24,824 nt of DNA, taken from assembly GCA_910586965.1 (NCBI GenBank), contig CAJUMF010000044.1, positions 1-24,824 of the forward strand. Direction: 5' to 3'. Each line of letters starts with the position of its first letter. Position 1 is the stretch's first letter. The translations under genes were made by a program, and so were the position numbers. Below are positions 7,763-13,786 of this stretch, in pieces. This stretch comes from an uncultured Dorea sp. (GTDB lineage: Bacteria > Bacillota > Clostridia > Lachnospirales > Lachnospiraceae). Below the pieces are notes generated by a model. That model worked only from the letters and a program-made list of their open reading frames with translations, made no database searches and had not been told where the DNA came from.

Positions 7763-7824
7763 GTTAAGTTATCTTTTTTACTTTTGTAACTTACTAATGT
7801 AACTACCAAACAGACAAGTCATTA

Positions 7825-7853
7825 TTTACACTTAAGCTATAGTATATTATACT
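7825..7853 (+). promoter_or_regulatory. Promoter of hydrophobic peptide 2
   Basis: TTTACA (7825-7830) and TATACT (7848-7853) with a 17-nt spacer, giving a start near 7860 and an 80-nt leader before the ATG at 7941. Confidence 0.65.
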
Positions 7854-7862
7854 ATATAATAT

Positions 7863-8057
7863 AGCAAGACTTAAACATAAATCTACTTCAACTAACTACA
7901 GTAATTTATAGTTTTTTTTGTTAGGAAAGGAAGTGATTTTATGAATATTATAAATATCTCAATATTCGTTGTTTTACCCTTGGGGTTGATAATTACATAT
8001 TATGAGGTCAAAAGAGTTATAACAGCCATCATAAATAGGTAATTATAAAGTCTTGCT
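7863..8057 (+). repeat. Long-range inverted repeat enclosing peptide 2
   Basis: AGCAAGACTT (7863-7872), at the predicted 5' end of the mRNA, is perfectly complementary to AAGTCTTGCT (8048-8057), 5 nt past the stop codon. Pairing of mRNA 5' and 3' ends is a known way by which type I toxin mRNAs are kept untranslated until processed. Confidence 0.6.
7941..8042 (+). CDS. 33-aa hydrophobic peptide 2 (type I toxin-like)
   Basis: A 33-residue peptide with a hydrophobic core (ISIFVVLPLGLIITYY, about residues 6-21) and a basic C-terminal part (EVKRVITAIINR). The ribosome binding site AAGGAAGTGA is close to the ATG. It has its own predicted promoter (7825-7853), and its mRNA ends are complementary. 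An opposing promoter at 8082-8110 would yield an antisense RNA across the gene. Membrane insertion is likely. Type I toxin is the best reading; a small regulatory or bacteriocin-like peptide is possible. Confidence 0.65.
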   Translation: MNIINISIFVVLPLGLIITYYEVKRVITAIINR

Positions 8058-8081
8058 ACATATATTGTATACTATATATAT

Positions 8082-8154
8082 ATTTTACAATACTTCAAAT
8101 TTATTTACAATATCTCTACTAAAAATAATACCCAACTTGAAAGGGTTGGGTATT
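8082..8154 (-). promoter_or_regulatory. Promoter/terminator repeat unit, copy 2
   Basis: Minus-strand terminator stem AATACCCAAC/GTTGGGTATT (8127-8154, T-run at 8121-8125) followed by promoter -35 TTGTAA (8105-8110), 17 nt, -10 TAAAAT (8082-8087). The terminator would end an antisense RNA coming from unit 3; the promoter would start one running across peptide 2. Confidence 0.68.
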
Positions 8155-8181
8155 GACAATCCACTTAACATATTATATACT
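8153..8181 (+). promoter_or_regulatory. Promoter of hydrophobic peptide 3
   Basis: TTGACA (8153-8158), 17-nt spacer, TATACT (8176-8181). The -35 overlaps the end of the terminator stem of unit 2. Predicted start near 8188, leader of about 54 nt. Confidence 0.8.
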
Positions 8182-8241
8182 TACAACGTATACGCCTAGG
8201 CTACCTGCCCACACAAGCTAAATGGCGAAAGGGTGTATTTT

Positions 8242-8325
8242 ATGGAGTTACCTCAACACTACGTTGTCAGTATACTTATATTTATCCTCATAGGTTCCTA
8301 CATAGGGAATAAGTGGACACGTTAG
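8242..8325 (+). CDS. 27-aa hydrophobic peptide 3 (type I toxin-like)
   Basis: A 27-residue peptide, MELPQHYVV then SILIFILIGSYIG and a charged end NKWTR: one short membrane span with a basic tail. AAAGGGTG lies 7 nt before the ATG. It forms a complete minimal unit, with a near-consensus promoter (8153-8181), gene, then a strong terminator (8331-8360). An opposing promoter (8362-8390) directly beyond predicts an antisense RNA of about 230 nt ending at the terminator of unit 2, covering the whole mRNA. This layout is what established type I toxin-antitoxin loci show. No toxin family is recognised from the residues. Confidence 0.72.
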   Translation: MELPQHYVVSILIFILIGSYIGNKWTR

Positions 8326-8330
8326 ATTGT

Positions 8331-8360
8331 AATACCACTGTTTTTACAGTGGTATTTTTA
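8331..8360 (+). terminator. Terminator of hydrophobic peptide 3
   Basis: AATACCACTG (8331-8340) and CAGTGGTATT (8347-8356) form a perfect 10-bp stem followed by TTTATATTTT. Confidence 0.88.
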
Positions 8361-8361
8361 T

Positions 8362-8434
8362 ATTTTACCATAGTTTAAATTTACTTGCAATATCTTTACA
8401 AAAAATAATACCCAGCTCTTACAAGTTGGGTATT
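8362..8434 (-). promoter_or_regulatory. Promoter/terminator repeat unit, copy 3 (also terminator of secreted protein A)
   Basis: Stem AATACCCAGCT/AGTTGGGTATT (8407-8434) with a T-run on the minus strand lies 43 nt past the stop of the secreted protein gene at 8477. The promoter beyond it has -35 TTGCAA (8385-8390), 17 nt, -10 TAAAAT (8362-8367), and points across peptide 3. On the plus strand TTGACA (8433-8438) follows the stem, as in unit 2, but its -10 is weak. Confidence 0.68.
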
Positions 8435-8476
8435 GACATTTAATACTAACTATGCCATATTGATTATAAGATAATA

Positions 8477-9625
8477 CTACCTTTTGTAGTCAGCAGATGC
8501 ACTACAATCAATCCTCTCAGAGCGGAAATTCCAAATGTTATCACATGGGCAGGAAGTAGACCTTACGCTATGAAATGCACCCGTAATATCGAGATAAGCC
8601 CAATCAGAACTTAAAGTTTTGGTAGACTGTACATTGCCTGTTAACAAATATGCCTTACCAGTTGGGGCATCAAACAAAAATTTGTCTACTACAATTACCC
8701 TACCTTTATGGTCTTTTACCTTGAACTGGCAAGCCTTGCCACAGTCGCATACAATTGTTGCATCAGTGATATAGGAACTAACCATCTCATTATACGTCTT
8801 TACGCCGTCGTTGTCGTATACGGGTAAGCTAGTGTCTAAGGTTGAACCGTCGCCCTGTACGAAAGTTGGGTTCCAGTCCTTATTAATATCTTTCTTTACC
8901 CAGTAAGCATATAAAGATACATTACCCGTTACCTTCCAAGAAGTTACTTTAGAGCCTCTACCATTAGTTCCAGTATACCACCCTGCAAACTTATAACTCG
9001 AATCCGAATGAGTTGTGTCTACAAAATTATTGAGATTCACTACAGTACCTTCAGTATAGGATGCCTTATGAACATCTCCACCCACACCTCTAAGCCTTAC
9101 TGTGTAGCTCTTACCAGTTGTTGTAGGCGTACTCGGCTTACTCGGTGTACTTGGAGTGCTAGGCTTACTAGGAGTAGCTGGTTTAGTAGTAGCAGGTTTC
9201 TTAACAGTAGGCTTTACAACCTTAACTTTCAACCAAGCTTTCTTGGATTTGCCGTTTTTGCCTTTAACTGTTACTGTCATCTTTACAGTGCCGTTTTTCT
9301 TCTTTGCTGAAATAACTCCGCTCTTGCTGATTGTTGCAATCCTCTTAGACTTGCTGTTAAGCTTAGACCACTTAACCGACTTCTTAGCGTTTACGGGTTT
9401 AACAACCACAGCAACCTTAGCTTTAGCTCCCTGTTTAACAGTAACAGTCTTACCATTTACTTTCTTACCGCCCACCCTAAGTTCTACCGTCTTAACCGCC
9501 GGCTTTTTCTTTTTAGCCGCCTCTACGGTCATCGGCATCACTTGCGAGAAACACATTGACAATACCAATACAGACATTATTATAAATGAAAATCTTTTTC
9601 TGTGTGAGTATTTTGTAATATTCAT
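8477..9625 (-). CDS. Secreted BIG2-like / InlB-B-repeat-like protein A
   Basis: A 382-residue exported protein. A signal peptide spans about 1-36 (basic start, hydrophobic core, MTVEA then AKKKK). A BIG2-type Ig-like domain rich in Lys/Val covers about 45-137, a Pro/Thr/Ser linker 138-172, and a domain resembling InlB B-repeat/Flg_new modules (FAGWYTG...VSLYAYW) about 173-243. The C-terminal region of about 140 residues is not recognised; it has Cys at 293, 295, 299, 359, 361 and 374, a possible metal site or disulfides. There is no LPXTG or other anchor, so it is probably released. AAGGGGG precedes the ATG. The first part is paralogous to protein B (10381-11229), while the C-termini differ. 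Function unknown; adhesin or effector are possibilities. Confidence 0.85.
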   Translation of the reverse strand: MNITKYSHRKRFSFIIMSVLVLSMCFSQVMPMTVEAAKKKKPAVKTVELRVGGKKVNGKTVTVKQGAKAKVAVVVKPVNAKKSVKWSKLNSKSKRIATISKSGVISAKKKNGTVKMTVTVKGKNGKSKKAWLKVKVVKPTVKKPATTKPATPSKPSTPSTPSKPSTPTTTGKSYTVRLRGVGGDVHKASYTEGTVVNLNNFVDTTHSDSSYKFAGWYTGTNGRGSKVTSWKVTGNVSLYAYWVKKDINKDWNPTFVQGDGSTLDTSLPVYDNDGVKTYNEMVSSYITDATIVCDCGKACQFKVKDHKGRVIVVDKFLFDAPTGKAYLLTGNVQSTKTLSSDWAYLDITGAFHSVRSTSCPCDNIWNFRSERIDCSASADYKR

Positions 9626-9673
9626 TTACAATTCCCCCTTGTTTTTAGTACTTACAAGTTAATTTTATCACTT

Positions 9674-9700
9674 CTACGCAATTTTTCAATTCTTTTTTCG
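9674..9700 (-). promoter_or_regulatory. Promoter of secreted protein A
   Basis: On the minus strand TTGAAA, 16 nt, TAAAAT, about 45 nt upstream of the start. The surrounding 40 nt closely match the region upstream of protein B (about 11270-11305), including the same TTGAAA and a TACAAT box, so promoter and putative operator were duplicated with the gene. Confidence 0.6.
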
Positions 9701-9810
9701 ACAATAATGAACAATTTTCGTAATAAATCGCTCTTTTTATATTATCCATTTATGGCTAATATTATTATACACCAATAACGGGTATTATGCAAATAAAAAA
9801 GGAGATTTTT

Positions 9811-10008
9811 ATGATATCCTATACCCCGTTATGGAATACGTTAAAACAAAAGGGCATTACCCAATATCAATTAATCAAAAACTATCACATGTCCGCAGGA
9901 CAGCTTTCACGTCTCCGTTCAAATAACAATGTATCCACACATACCATAGATGTACTATGTGATATACTTGACTGTAAAGTAGAAGACATCATGATACATG
10001 TAAAGTAG
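9811..10008 (+). CDS. Small XRE/Cro-type HTH regulator
   Basis: A 65-residue single-domain DNA-binding protein starting MISYTPLWNTL. The helix-turn-helix is QYQLIKNYHMSAGQLSRLR (about 18-36), followed by the VSTHTIDVLCDILDCKVEDI segment typical of this compact Cro-like family. The ATG at 9811 is preferred because GGAG lies 6 nt upstream; an in-frame ATG at 9787 would add eight residues without a ribosome binding site. It is divergent from secreted protein A and probably controls it and itself through the shared 185-nt intergenic region. A decayed second copy lies at 11334-11450. Confidence 0.88.
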   Translation: MISYTPLWNTLKQKGITQYQLIKNYHMSAGQLSRLRSNNNVSTHTIDVLCDILDCKVEDIMIHVK

Positions 10009-10023
10009 GAGAATCACAAATAA

Positions 10024-10039
10024 GTTCAGACGTGTGAAC
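10024..10039. repeat. 16-bp palindrome, copy 2
   Basis: GTTCAGACGTGTGAAC, 15 nt after the stop of the HTH gene. Identical to copy 1 read on the other strand. It separates the protein A block from the protein B block. Confidence 0.85.
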
Positions 10040-10311
10040 TAGCTAATACAATGAAATACAGGTGATTACAAAACTGGTAAAATTAACAAAAAAAAAACAG
10101 CACTCTTACAAGTACCTAGATATAAATGCCAACTATCTTGCAAAATAGAGATATTCGCACATACTTAATTTAATAAAATAATGTTCCTTCTAAACTTTTC
10201 AAACTCTACAGCTACATATACTTATTTCTACAAATTTAAGTGAAAACCTTATCAGACTATATTCTATTTTTAACGTATAAAATGTTTCATAATAACTATA
10301 AACATACACAT
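10040..10311. other. AT-rich intergenic stretch with duplicated segment
   Basis: No gene found: short reading frames here lack ribosome binding sites. From about 10190 onward it resembles 7427-7634, including the 25-nt direct repeat at 10217-10241 (TATACTTATTTCTAC, A, AATTTAAGT). Confidence 0.6.
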
Positions 10312-10380
10312 AGTTTACAACACTTTAGACTTATTTATAAAAATAACGGGCGCTCGTTGAAAGCACCCGTTACGTTTTTT
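10312..10380 (-). promoter_or_regulatory. Promoter/terminator repeat unit, copy 4 (terminator of secreted protein B)
   Basis: Stem AACGGGcGCT/AGCaCCCGTT (10345-10371) begins 10 nt past the stop of secreted protein B, with T-runs on both strands. Beyond it on the minus strand, TTATAA (10335-10340), 17 nt, TAAACT (10312-10317) repeats the promoter of the other units. Here the stem sequence differs while the promoter part is conserved. Confidence 0.65.
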
Positions 10381-11229
10381 TTAGTATGGAGTATACTGCA
10401 AACATTCTTCATAAGTTTGGAATATTAAATCAGTACCCGTATTCACATCTGTCCAACTAGGGATAAACTTTTTTCCAGCACCGCACTTACTGCACTCCCA
10501 AAAAGATACTAAATGAGTTCCAAAACGCTGACACTCTGTATTCCAATCTTTCTCAAACTCAACATCCTGATGATGGTAGATATCCTCATAGTCCCTATTG
10601 CAATTTGAACATATACTACGCATTTCCTGATGCTTGCACCCCACACCCCAATCATGACTACAAGTCTTCCAGTCCACCTCCGGCTTGCTAGGTATACTAG
10701 GCTCTTCCGGCTTAGGATCAACAGGTTCAACAGGCTTTACAACCGGCTTACTTGGCTCCTCCGGCTTTACTGCTGGCTTGCTAGGAGTGCTAGGCTTTGT
10801 TGCTGGTTTACTAGGAACCGCTGGCTTTGTAGCTGGTTTCTTAGCAGGGAGCTTGTTAACAACCTTGAACTTAAACCAGACACTCTTGCTCTTGCCGTTC
10901 TTGCCTTTAACTTTTATGGTTAATTTAGCCGTACCCGCTTTCTTAGCTTTAATCTTGCCCTTACTAACCGAAGCAACCTTCTTATTACTTGTTTTATAAC
11001 TTATAGACTTCTTAGCATTGCTAGGCGTGACCCTAACCGCAACCTTAACCGTACTACCCTTCTTCACCGTAAGCGTTTTGCTATTTACAGCCTTCCCGCC
11101 TACGATAACCTGTACCTTCTTAACCGCTGGTTTCTTCTTAGCCGCCTCTACCGTCATCGGACTTCCGATACCCATAAACATTATAGCCGATAACCCTAAA
11201 CATAAACCTTTCACTGTACCTTTCTTCAT
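10381..11229 (-). CDS. Secreted BIG2-like protein B with Cys-rich C-terminus
   Basis: A 282-residue exported protein. The signal peptide spans 1-29 and ends in the same MTVEAA as protein A. A BIG2-type Ig-like domain runs from about 35 to 125 and ends KGKNGKSKSVWFKFKV, parallel to KGKNGKSKKAWLKVKV in protein A. A Pro/Lys/Glu linker covers 128-185. The C-terminal 100 residues hold CSNC (207-210) and CSKC (246-249) plus further Cys and His, which looks like a zinc ribbon or disulfide fold. It lacks the B-repeat-like module of protein A. AGGGGG precedes the ATG. A duplicated export-plus-Ig scaffold carrying a different C-terminus is the clearest reading; target unknown. Confidence 0.85.
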   Translation of the reverse strand: MKKGTVKGLCLGLSAIMFMGIGSPMTVEAAKKKPAVKKVQVIVGGKAVNSKTLTVKKGSTVKVAVRVTPSNAKKSISYKTSNKKVASVSKGKIKAKKAGTAKLTIKVKGKNGKSKSVWFKFKVVNKLPAKKPATKPAVPSKPATKPSTPSKPAVKPEEPSKPVVKPVEPVDPKPEEPSIPSKPEVDWKTCSHDWGVGCKHQEMRSICSNCNRDYEDIYHHQDVEFEKDWNTECQRFGTHLVSFWECSKCGAGKKFIPSWTDVNTGTDLIFQTYEECLQYTPY

Positions 11230-11333
11230 TGTAGTTACCCCCTGACATTTAGCGATTATAAATTAATTGTATCACTTCTTCATAATTTTTCAATTCTTTA
11301 TTCGACTGCAAAAAACAATTTCCATAGTATATA

Positions 11334-11450
11334 TCCACAGGACAATTTTCAAGACTTCTCCCAAACAACAATGCATCCCCACATATCTCAGATGTTTTAT
11401 GAAATATACTTTACTGCAAAGCAGGAGAAATTATGATATACAAAGCAGGA
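11334..11450 (+). pseudogene. Decayed copy of the XRE regulator
   Basis: Colinear without gaps with codons from about 30 to the end of the HTH gene at 9811-10008. Shared blocks include CAGGACA, AACAATG, GATATACTT/AATATACTT and ATGATA. Reading in the same frame gives an in-frame TGA at 11400-11402, and both the N-terminal half and the original stop are lost. Upstream, about 11265-11310 matches the intergenic region before the intact gene, so a deletion removed the 5' half. It is followed by the 16-bp palindrome, just as the intact copy is. Confidence 0.8.
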
Positions 11451-11463
11451 ACATTCTTGAAGG

Positions 11464-11479
11464 GTTCAAACGTGTGAAC
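11464..11479. repeat. 16-bp palindrome, copy 3
   Basis: GTTCAAACGTGTGAAC, placed after the HTH remnant as copy 2 is placed after the intact HTH gene. Confidence 0.85.
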
Positions 11480-11487
11480 TATGTTTC

Positions 11488-11590
11488 ACAATGCCCCTTG
11501 AGGGGTTTGGGGTGACTTAAAATCCCCACCTTTCTCCCTTAAAGGGAACAGACTGGAAGAACTGTTCTTCCCCCCCCGGGATTCCCCATC
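11488..11590. other. Structured non-coding stretch
   Basis: Several hairpins: CCCC-TTGA-GGGG, then TGGGG/CCCCA arms, then the perfect GGAAGAAC-t-GTTCTTCC at 11555-11571, followed by a run of eight C. No gene is seen. Like the stretch at 7109-7401, it adjoins a palindrome and is GC-richer than its surroundings. Confidence 0.45.
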
Positions 11591-11602
11591 AGTCAAACTG
11601 TA

Positions 11603-11917
11603 TCATTTTTTCATATACTGGTTATCTGCCCACAATTCTGAATACCCCTTTGCAACGGTAAATTGCATATATCTCCAATTTATGTCTCCATTTACAAACT
11701 CCTTGTCTATATCTTCATCCATATCATAAAGATTGTCCGGCAGTAAATCCATTCTATGTACAGTATCATCAGACGGCAGGATATAAAATACCTCTATATA
11801 ATTATGTCTCGTTCTTCTTTCATAATATAGAAGTTTTGCAGACGATTCAAAAACCATTTCAAGAACCCCTCTTATCTCCTGCTCTGTAATTTCTTCTGCG
11901 ATACGTCTAAACTTCAT
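11603..11917 (-). CDS. Unknown 104-aa acidic protein
   Basis: A 104-residue soluble protein with no signal or membrane segment, starting MKFRRIAEEITEQEIRGVLE. AAGGTGGG lies 4 nt before the ATG. I recognise no domain. The middle (ESSAKLLYYERRTRHNYIEVFYILP) suggests a helix followed by beta strands, and the second half is acidic. It is divergent from the Arc-like gene (12053-12220), with which it shares a 135-nt intergenic region containing the TGCCGTCA repeats. Confidence 0.65.
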   Translation of the reverse strand: MKFRRIAEEITEQEIRGVLEMVFESSAKLLYYERRTRHNYIEVFYILPSDDTVHRMDLLPDNLYDMDEDIDKEFVNGDINWRYMQFTVAKGYSELWADNQYMKK

Positions 11918-11970
11918 AATCCCACCTTTGATAGCATCTTATCGTATTAATCTCTAAACAAATAATATCA

Positions 11971-12022
11971 TGCCGTCACAATGCCGTCAATACATAATTT
12001 GCCGTCATTTAGACATTATAAT
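11971..12022 (+). promoter_or_regulatory. Promoter and triple operator of the Arc-like gene
   Basis: TGCCGTCA occurs three times, at 11971, 11982 and 12000. The third copy sits between a weak -35 region and the -10 TATAAT (12017-12022). Such placement is expected of an operator; the adjacent ribbon-helix-helix protein is the natural binder. Confidence 0.65.
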
Positions 12023-12052
12023 AGTGTCATAAAAAGCAAAGGGGAAATCGAC

Positions 12053-12220
12053 ATGAAAGATATGTCTAAATTTACACTACGGATAGATTCTGAGCTTTTG
12101 CACAAGTTCCGTTCTGTTGCGGAATATAACGCCCGTTCTGCCAACCGCGAATTAGAAGTCCTTATGAAAAAACATATTGCTGAGTTTGAAAAAGAACACG
12201 GAAAGATAGAAGAATCTTAA
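12053..12220 (+). CDS. Arc-type ribbon-helix-helix repressor
   Basis: A 55-residue protein of the Arc/MetJ fold. SKFTLRIDSELLHKFR gives the beta strand and first helix, and the NARSANRELEVLMKKHI segment gives the second helix, as in phage Arc proteins. It would bind DNA as a dimer through the strand residues. The ATG at 12053 is preferred because AAGGGG lies 8 nt upstream; a longer reading to 11981 would run through its own promoter. Probably self-repressing at the TGCCGTCA repeats. Confidence 0.85.
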   Translation: MKDMSKFTLRIDSELLHKFRSVAEYNARSANRELEVLMKKHIAEFEKEHGKIEES

Positions 12221-12241
12221 CAACGTCCTGTTCTTATAACT

Positions 12242-12257
12242 GTTCAGACGTATGAAC
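12242..12257. repeat. 16-bp palindrome, copy 4
   Basis: GTTCAGACGTATGAAC, 21 nt after the stop of the Arc-like gene, again at a boundary between gene blocks. Confidence 0.85.
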
Positions 12258-12266
12258 TTTAAATAA

Positions 12267-12326
12267 AATACCCCTGCCAATCAATGAAATCCCCAACAGC
12301 TTTCCTGATTGACAGGGGTATTTTTT
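12267..12326. terminator. Bidirectional terminator between the Arc-like gene and the 286-aa gene
   Basis: AATACCCCTGCCAATCA (12267-12283) pairs with TGATTGACAGGGGTATT (12306-12322) with one mismatch, flanked by A-rich sequence on the left and T6 on the right. It lies between convergent genes. Confidence 0.88.
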
Positions 12327-13185
12327 AGGTGATATCCTCTTCCATATCCTGTTTAGTCATAATGTACCCCTCATAAAGTTCATGCAATGCGCTTATATAT
12401 TCCTTTAATACAGATAAATTATATTCACATTTCATATTGAAGAAAACAGAGGTATTTCCTTTAATCGGCAGATAGCTCTTTATTTCCCCTGTTGTCAATG
12501 CCCTCCTGACAGCCGCCACCATAAACTGACAATCCGGGTATTTTTTTACCCTTAAACTGTCGCGGATAAATTCCAATACTCCCACATGGAGCACCTGTTC
12601 CACACTGTCATCCATACTAATATCCGTATTTTCCAGACTATTCCCTAATACATCCATAGCGCTATGAAGATTTTCCAGATTTAAGCTGTCCAGACTGGTA
12701 ATATTTTCACAATTTTCTGTCCAGCTCCTTATCGCTCTTTTAACTAACTTGAAAGTTAAAAATTGGGGATTCCTGTTATTAAATATCTCACTCCACATAT
12801 CTTCAAATGGTTTTTCGTTACCCTCCGCAAAAGGTTTAATAATCTCATTGCAAAAATCTTTTTGCGTTTTAAATTGATAATGTTTCTCATAACCCTTCAA
12901 GAAATACTCAATATTTAACTTAGTGTCGATATTTAAACCTTCCTCTTTATCTTGACTGCTTTTCTTCTTTTCTTTTTGTGTGATATTTTTTAACTGCCCT
13001 TCATCGTCCATATAATTCTTTAAGGTATTTTTGACATTTTTAATATCTTCATTAATCCTATATGCCTCCGCATACTCATGGCAGGCAGAAAACAGGCTGT
13101 TGCACCCTCTTTTTAAATCTCCCAGAAGGGATACCCCGTCAGGCAGTAACTCAAGTTCTTTCATAATCTCTGAATAATATCCCAT
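12325..13185 (-). CDS. Unknown 286-aa cytosolic protein
   Basis: A 286-residue protein with AAAGGAG 9 nt before the ATG. No signal peptide or membrane span is seen. It appears mostly helical: an N-terminal helical part (1-60), a very charged Lys/Glu/Gln linker (about 60-85), and a longer C-terminal part (90-286) with Trp- and Phe-rich patches such as FEDMWSEIFNN. I recognise no family or catalytic motif. It is monocistronic, divergent from the XRE gene at 13397 and flanked by palindrome copy 4 and a strong terminator, so it behaves as a separate cargo block. A defence or regulatory role is conceivable but unsupported. Confidence 0.7.
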   Translation of the reverse strand: MGYYSEIMKELELLPDGVSLLGDLKRGCNSLFSACHEYAEAYRINEDIKNVKNTLKNYMDDEGQLKNITQKEKKKSSQDKEEGLNIDTKLNIEYFLKGYEKHYQFKTQKDFCNEIIKPFAEGNEKPFEDMWSEIFNNRNPQFLTFKLVKRAIRSWTENCENITSLDSLNLENLHSAMDVLGNSLENTDISMDDSVEQVLHVGVLEFIRDSLRVKKYPDCQFMVAAVRRALTTGEIKSYLPIKGNTSVFFNMKCEYNLSVLKEYISALHELYEGYIMTKQDMEEDIT

Positions 13186-13396
13186 ATTATCAAGCTCCTT
13201 TTCTTACGTCATTCACCCTATATAAGATGTAATTACAATATACTCTTATCTTCCAGAAAATGTAAGAGGATTATTGAAAAAATTTAGTGTCAGGACAGGG
13301 GTAAGCACAGATTAGCATTAAACCGTTCCTTTCAATATACTATAGGCAAGCGCTTAAAAATTTGAAAGGAAAGATGACGTCAGATAAAAATTTACT

Positions 13397-13696
13397 ATGC
13401 TTAATATTAGTGAAGATATCGGTAAAAGAATGAAGATATCAAGAGGCGAAAAAAAAATAAACGAACTAGCGAAAAGACTTGGGATTTGCCCGCGTACTCT
13501 TAGCGGATACGAAAGTGGTCGAACAGATGTTCCTGCTTATGTTGTTGTATATTATGCAAAAAGATTCAACGTAAGCCTTGATTACCTGTGTTACGGGAAT
13601 GAGTTCAGCAACACAGAGCTTTGTCAGGAATTTGCCAAATTGTCACCCAAGCTGAAAAAAGCAATTATGGTTTTCATAAAATACTGCAATTGGTAA
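13397..13696 (+). CDS. XRE-family HTH regulator
   Basis: A 99-residue protein with an N-terminal Cro/CI-type helix-turn-helix: DIGKRMKISRGEKKINELAKRLGICPRT as helices 1-2 and LSGYESGRTDVP as the recognition part, then YAKRFNVSLDYLCYG. A helical tail of about 30 residues follows. It is likely the regulator of the transfer operon that begins 90 nt downstream. The start is uncertain: ATG 13397 preserves helix 1 but lacks a nearby ribosome binding site, while AAAGGAAAG at 13365-13373 fits a different-frame ATG at 13374, whose 19-codon frame ends in ATGA overlapping an in-frame ATG at 13430. Confidence 0.85.
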   Translation: MLNISEDIGKRMKISRGEKKINELAKRLGICPRTLSGYESGRTDVPAYVVVYYAKRFNVSLDYLCYGNEFSNTELCQEFAKLSPKLKKAIMVFIKYCNW

Positions 13697-13742
13697 TGAC
13701 AAATATTTGCATTTAAAAGTTTGGAACTGTCAAGAAAATGCA

Positions 13743-13755
13743 AGCATACCATGCT
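13743..13755. promoter_or_regulatory. Inverted repeat upstream of the transfer operon
   Basis: AGCAT-acc-ATGCT, a perfect 5-bp inverted repeat about 30 nt before the leader peptide. It is a possible operator for the XRE protein encoded just upstream. Confidence 0.4.
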
Positions 13756-13786
13756 ACCATATTATTGTAAACAGGAGGTGGATTAC

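Noticed and set aside
7564..8434. The repeated hairpin units as a CRISPR array
   Set aside because: Intervals are irregular, the repeats are imperfect promoter/terminator modules, and there are no cas genes.
9156..9662. Long hydrophobic frames on the plus strand opposite the two secreted proteins (also 10630-11245)
   Set aside because: They are the complement of Lys/Val/Pro-rich coding sequence, which automatically gives Leu/Phe/Gly-rich frames. No ribosome binding sites.
10240..10428. 62-codon plus-strand frame
   Set aside because: GTG start without ribosome binding site; it runs through a strong terminator into the 3' end of secreted protein B.
7402..12257. The 16-bp palindrome as a ParB parS site
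   Set aside because: It shares a central ACGT and GTT/AAC character with parS, but spacing of the arms differs by one base on each side and no ParB gene is seen in the element.
7402..12257. Integron-like attC cassettes
   Set aside because: Palindromes separate gene blocks, but they are short and perfect, without the long bulged attC structure, and no integron-type integrase is present. The cassette idea is kept only as a hypothesis of another mechanism.
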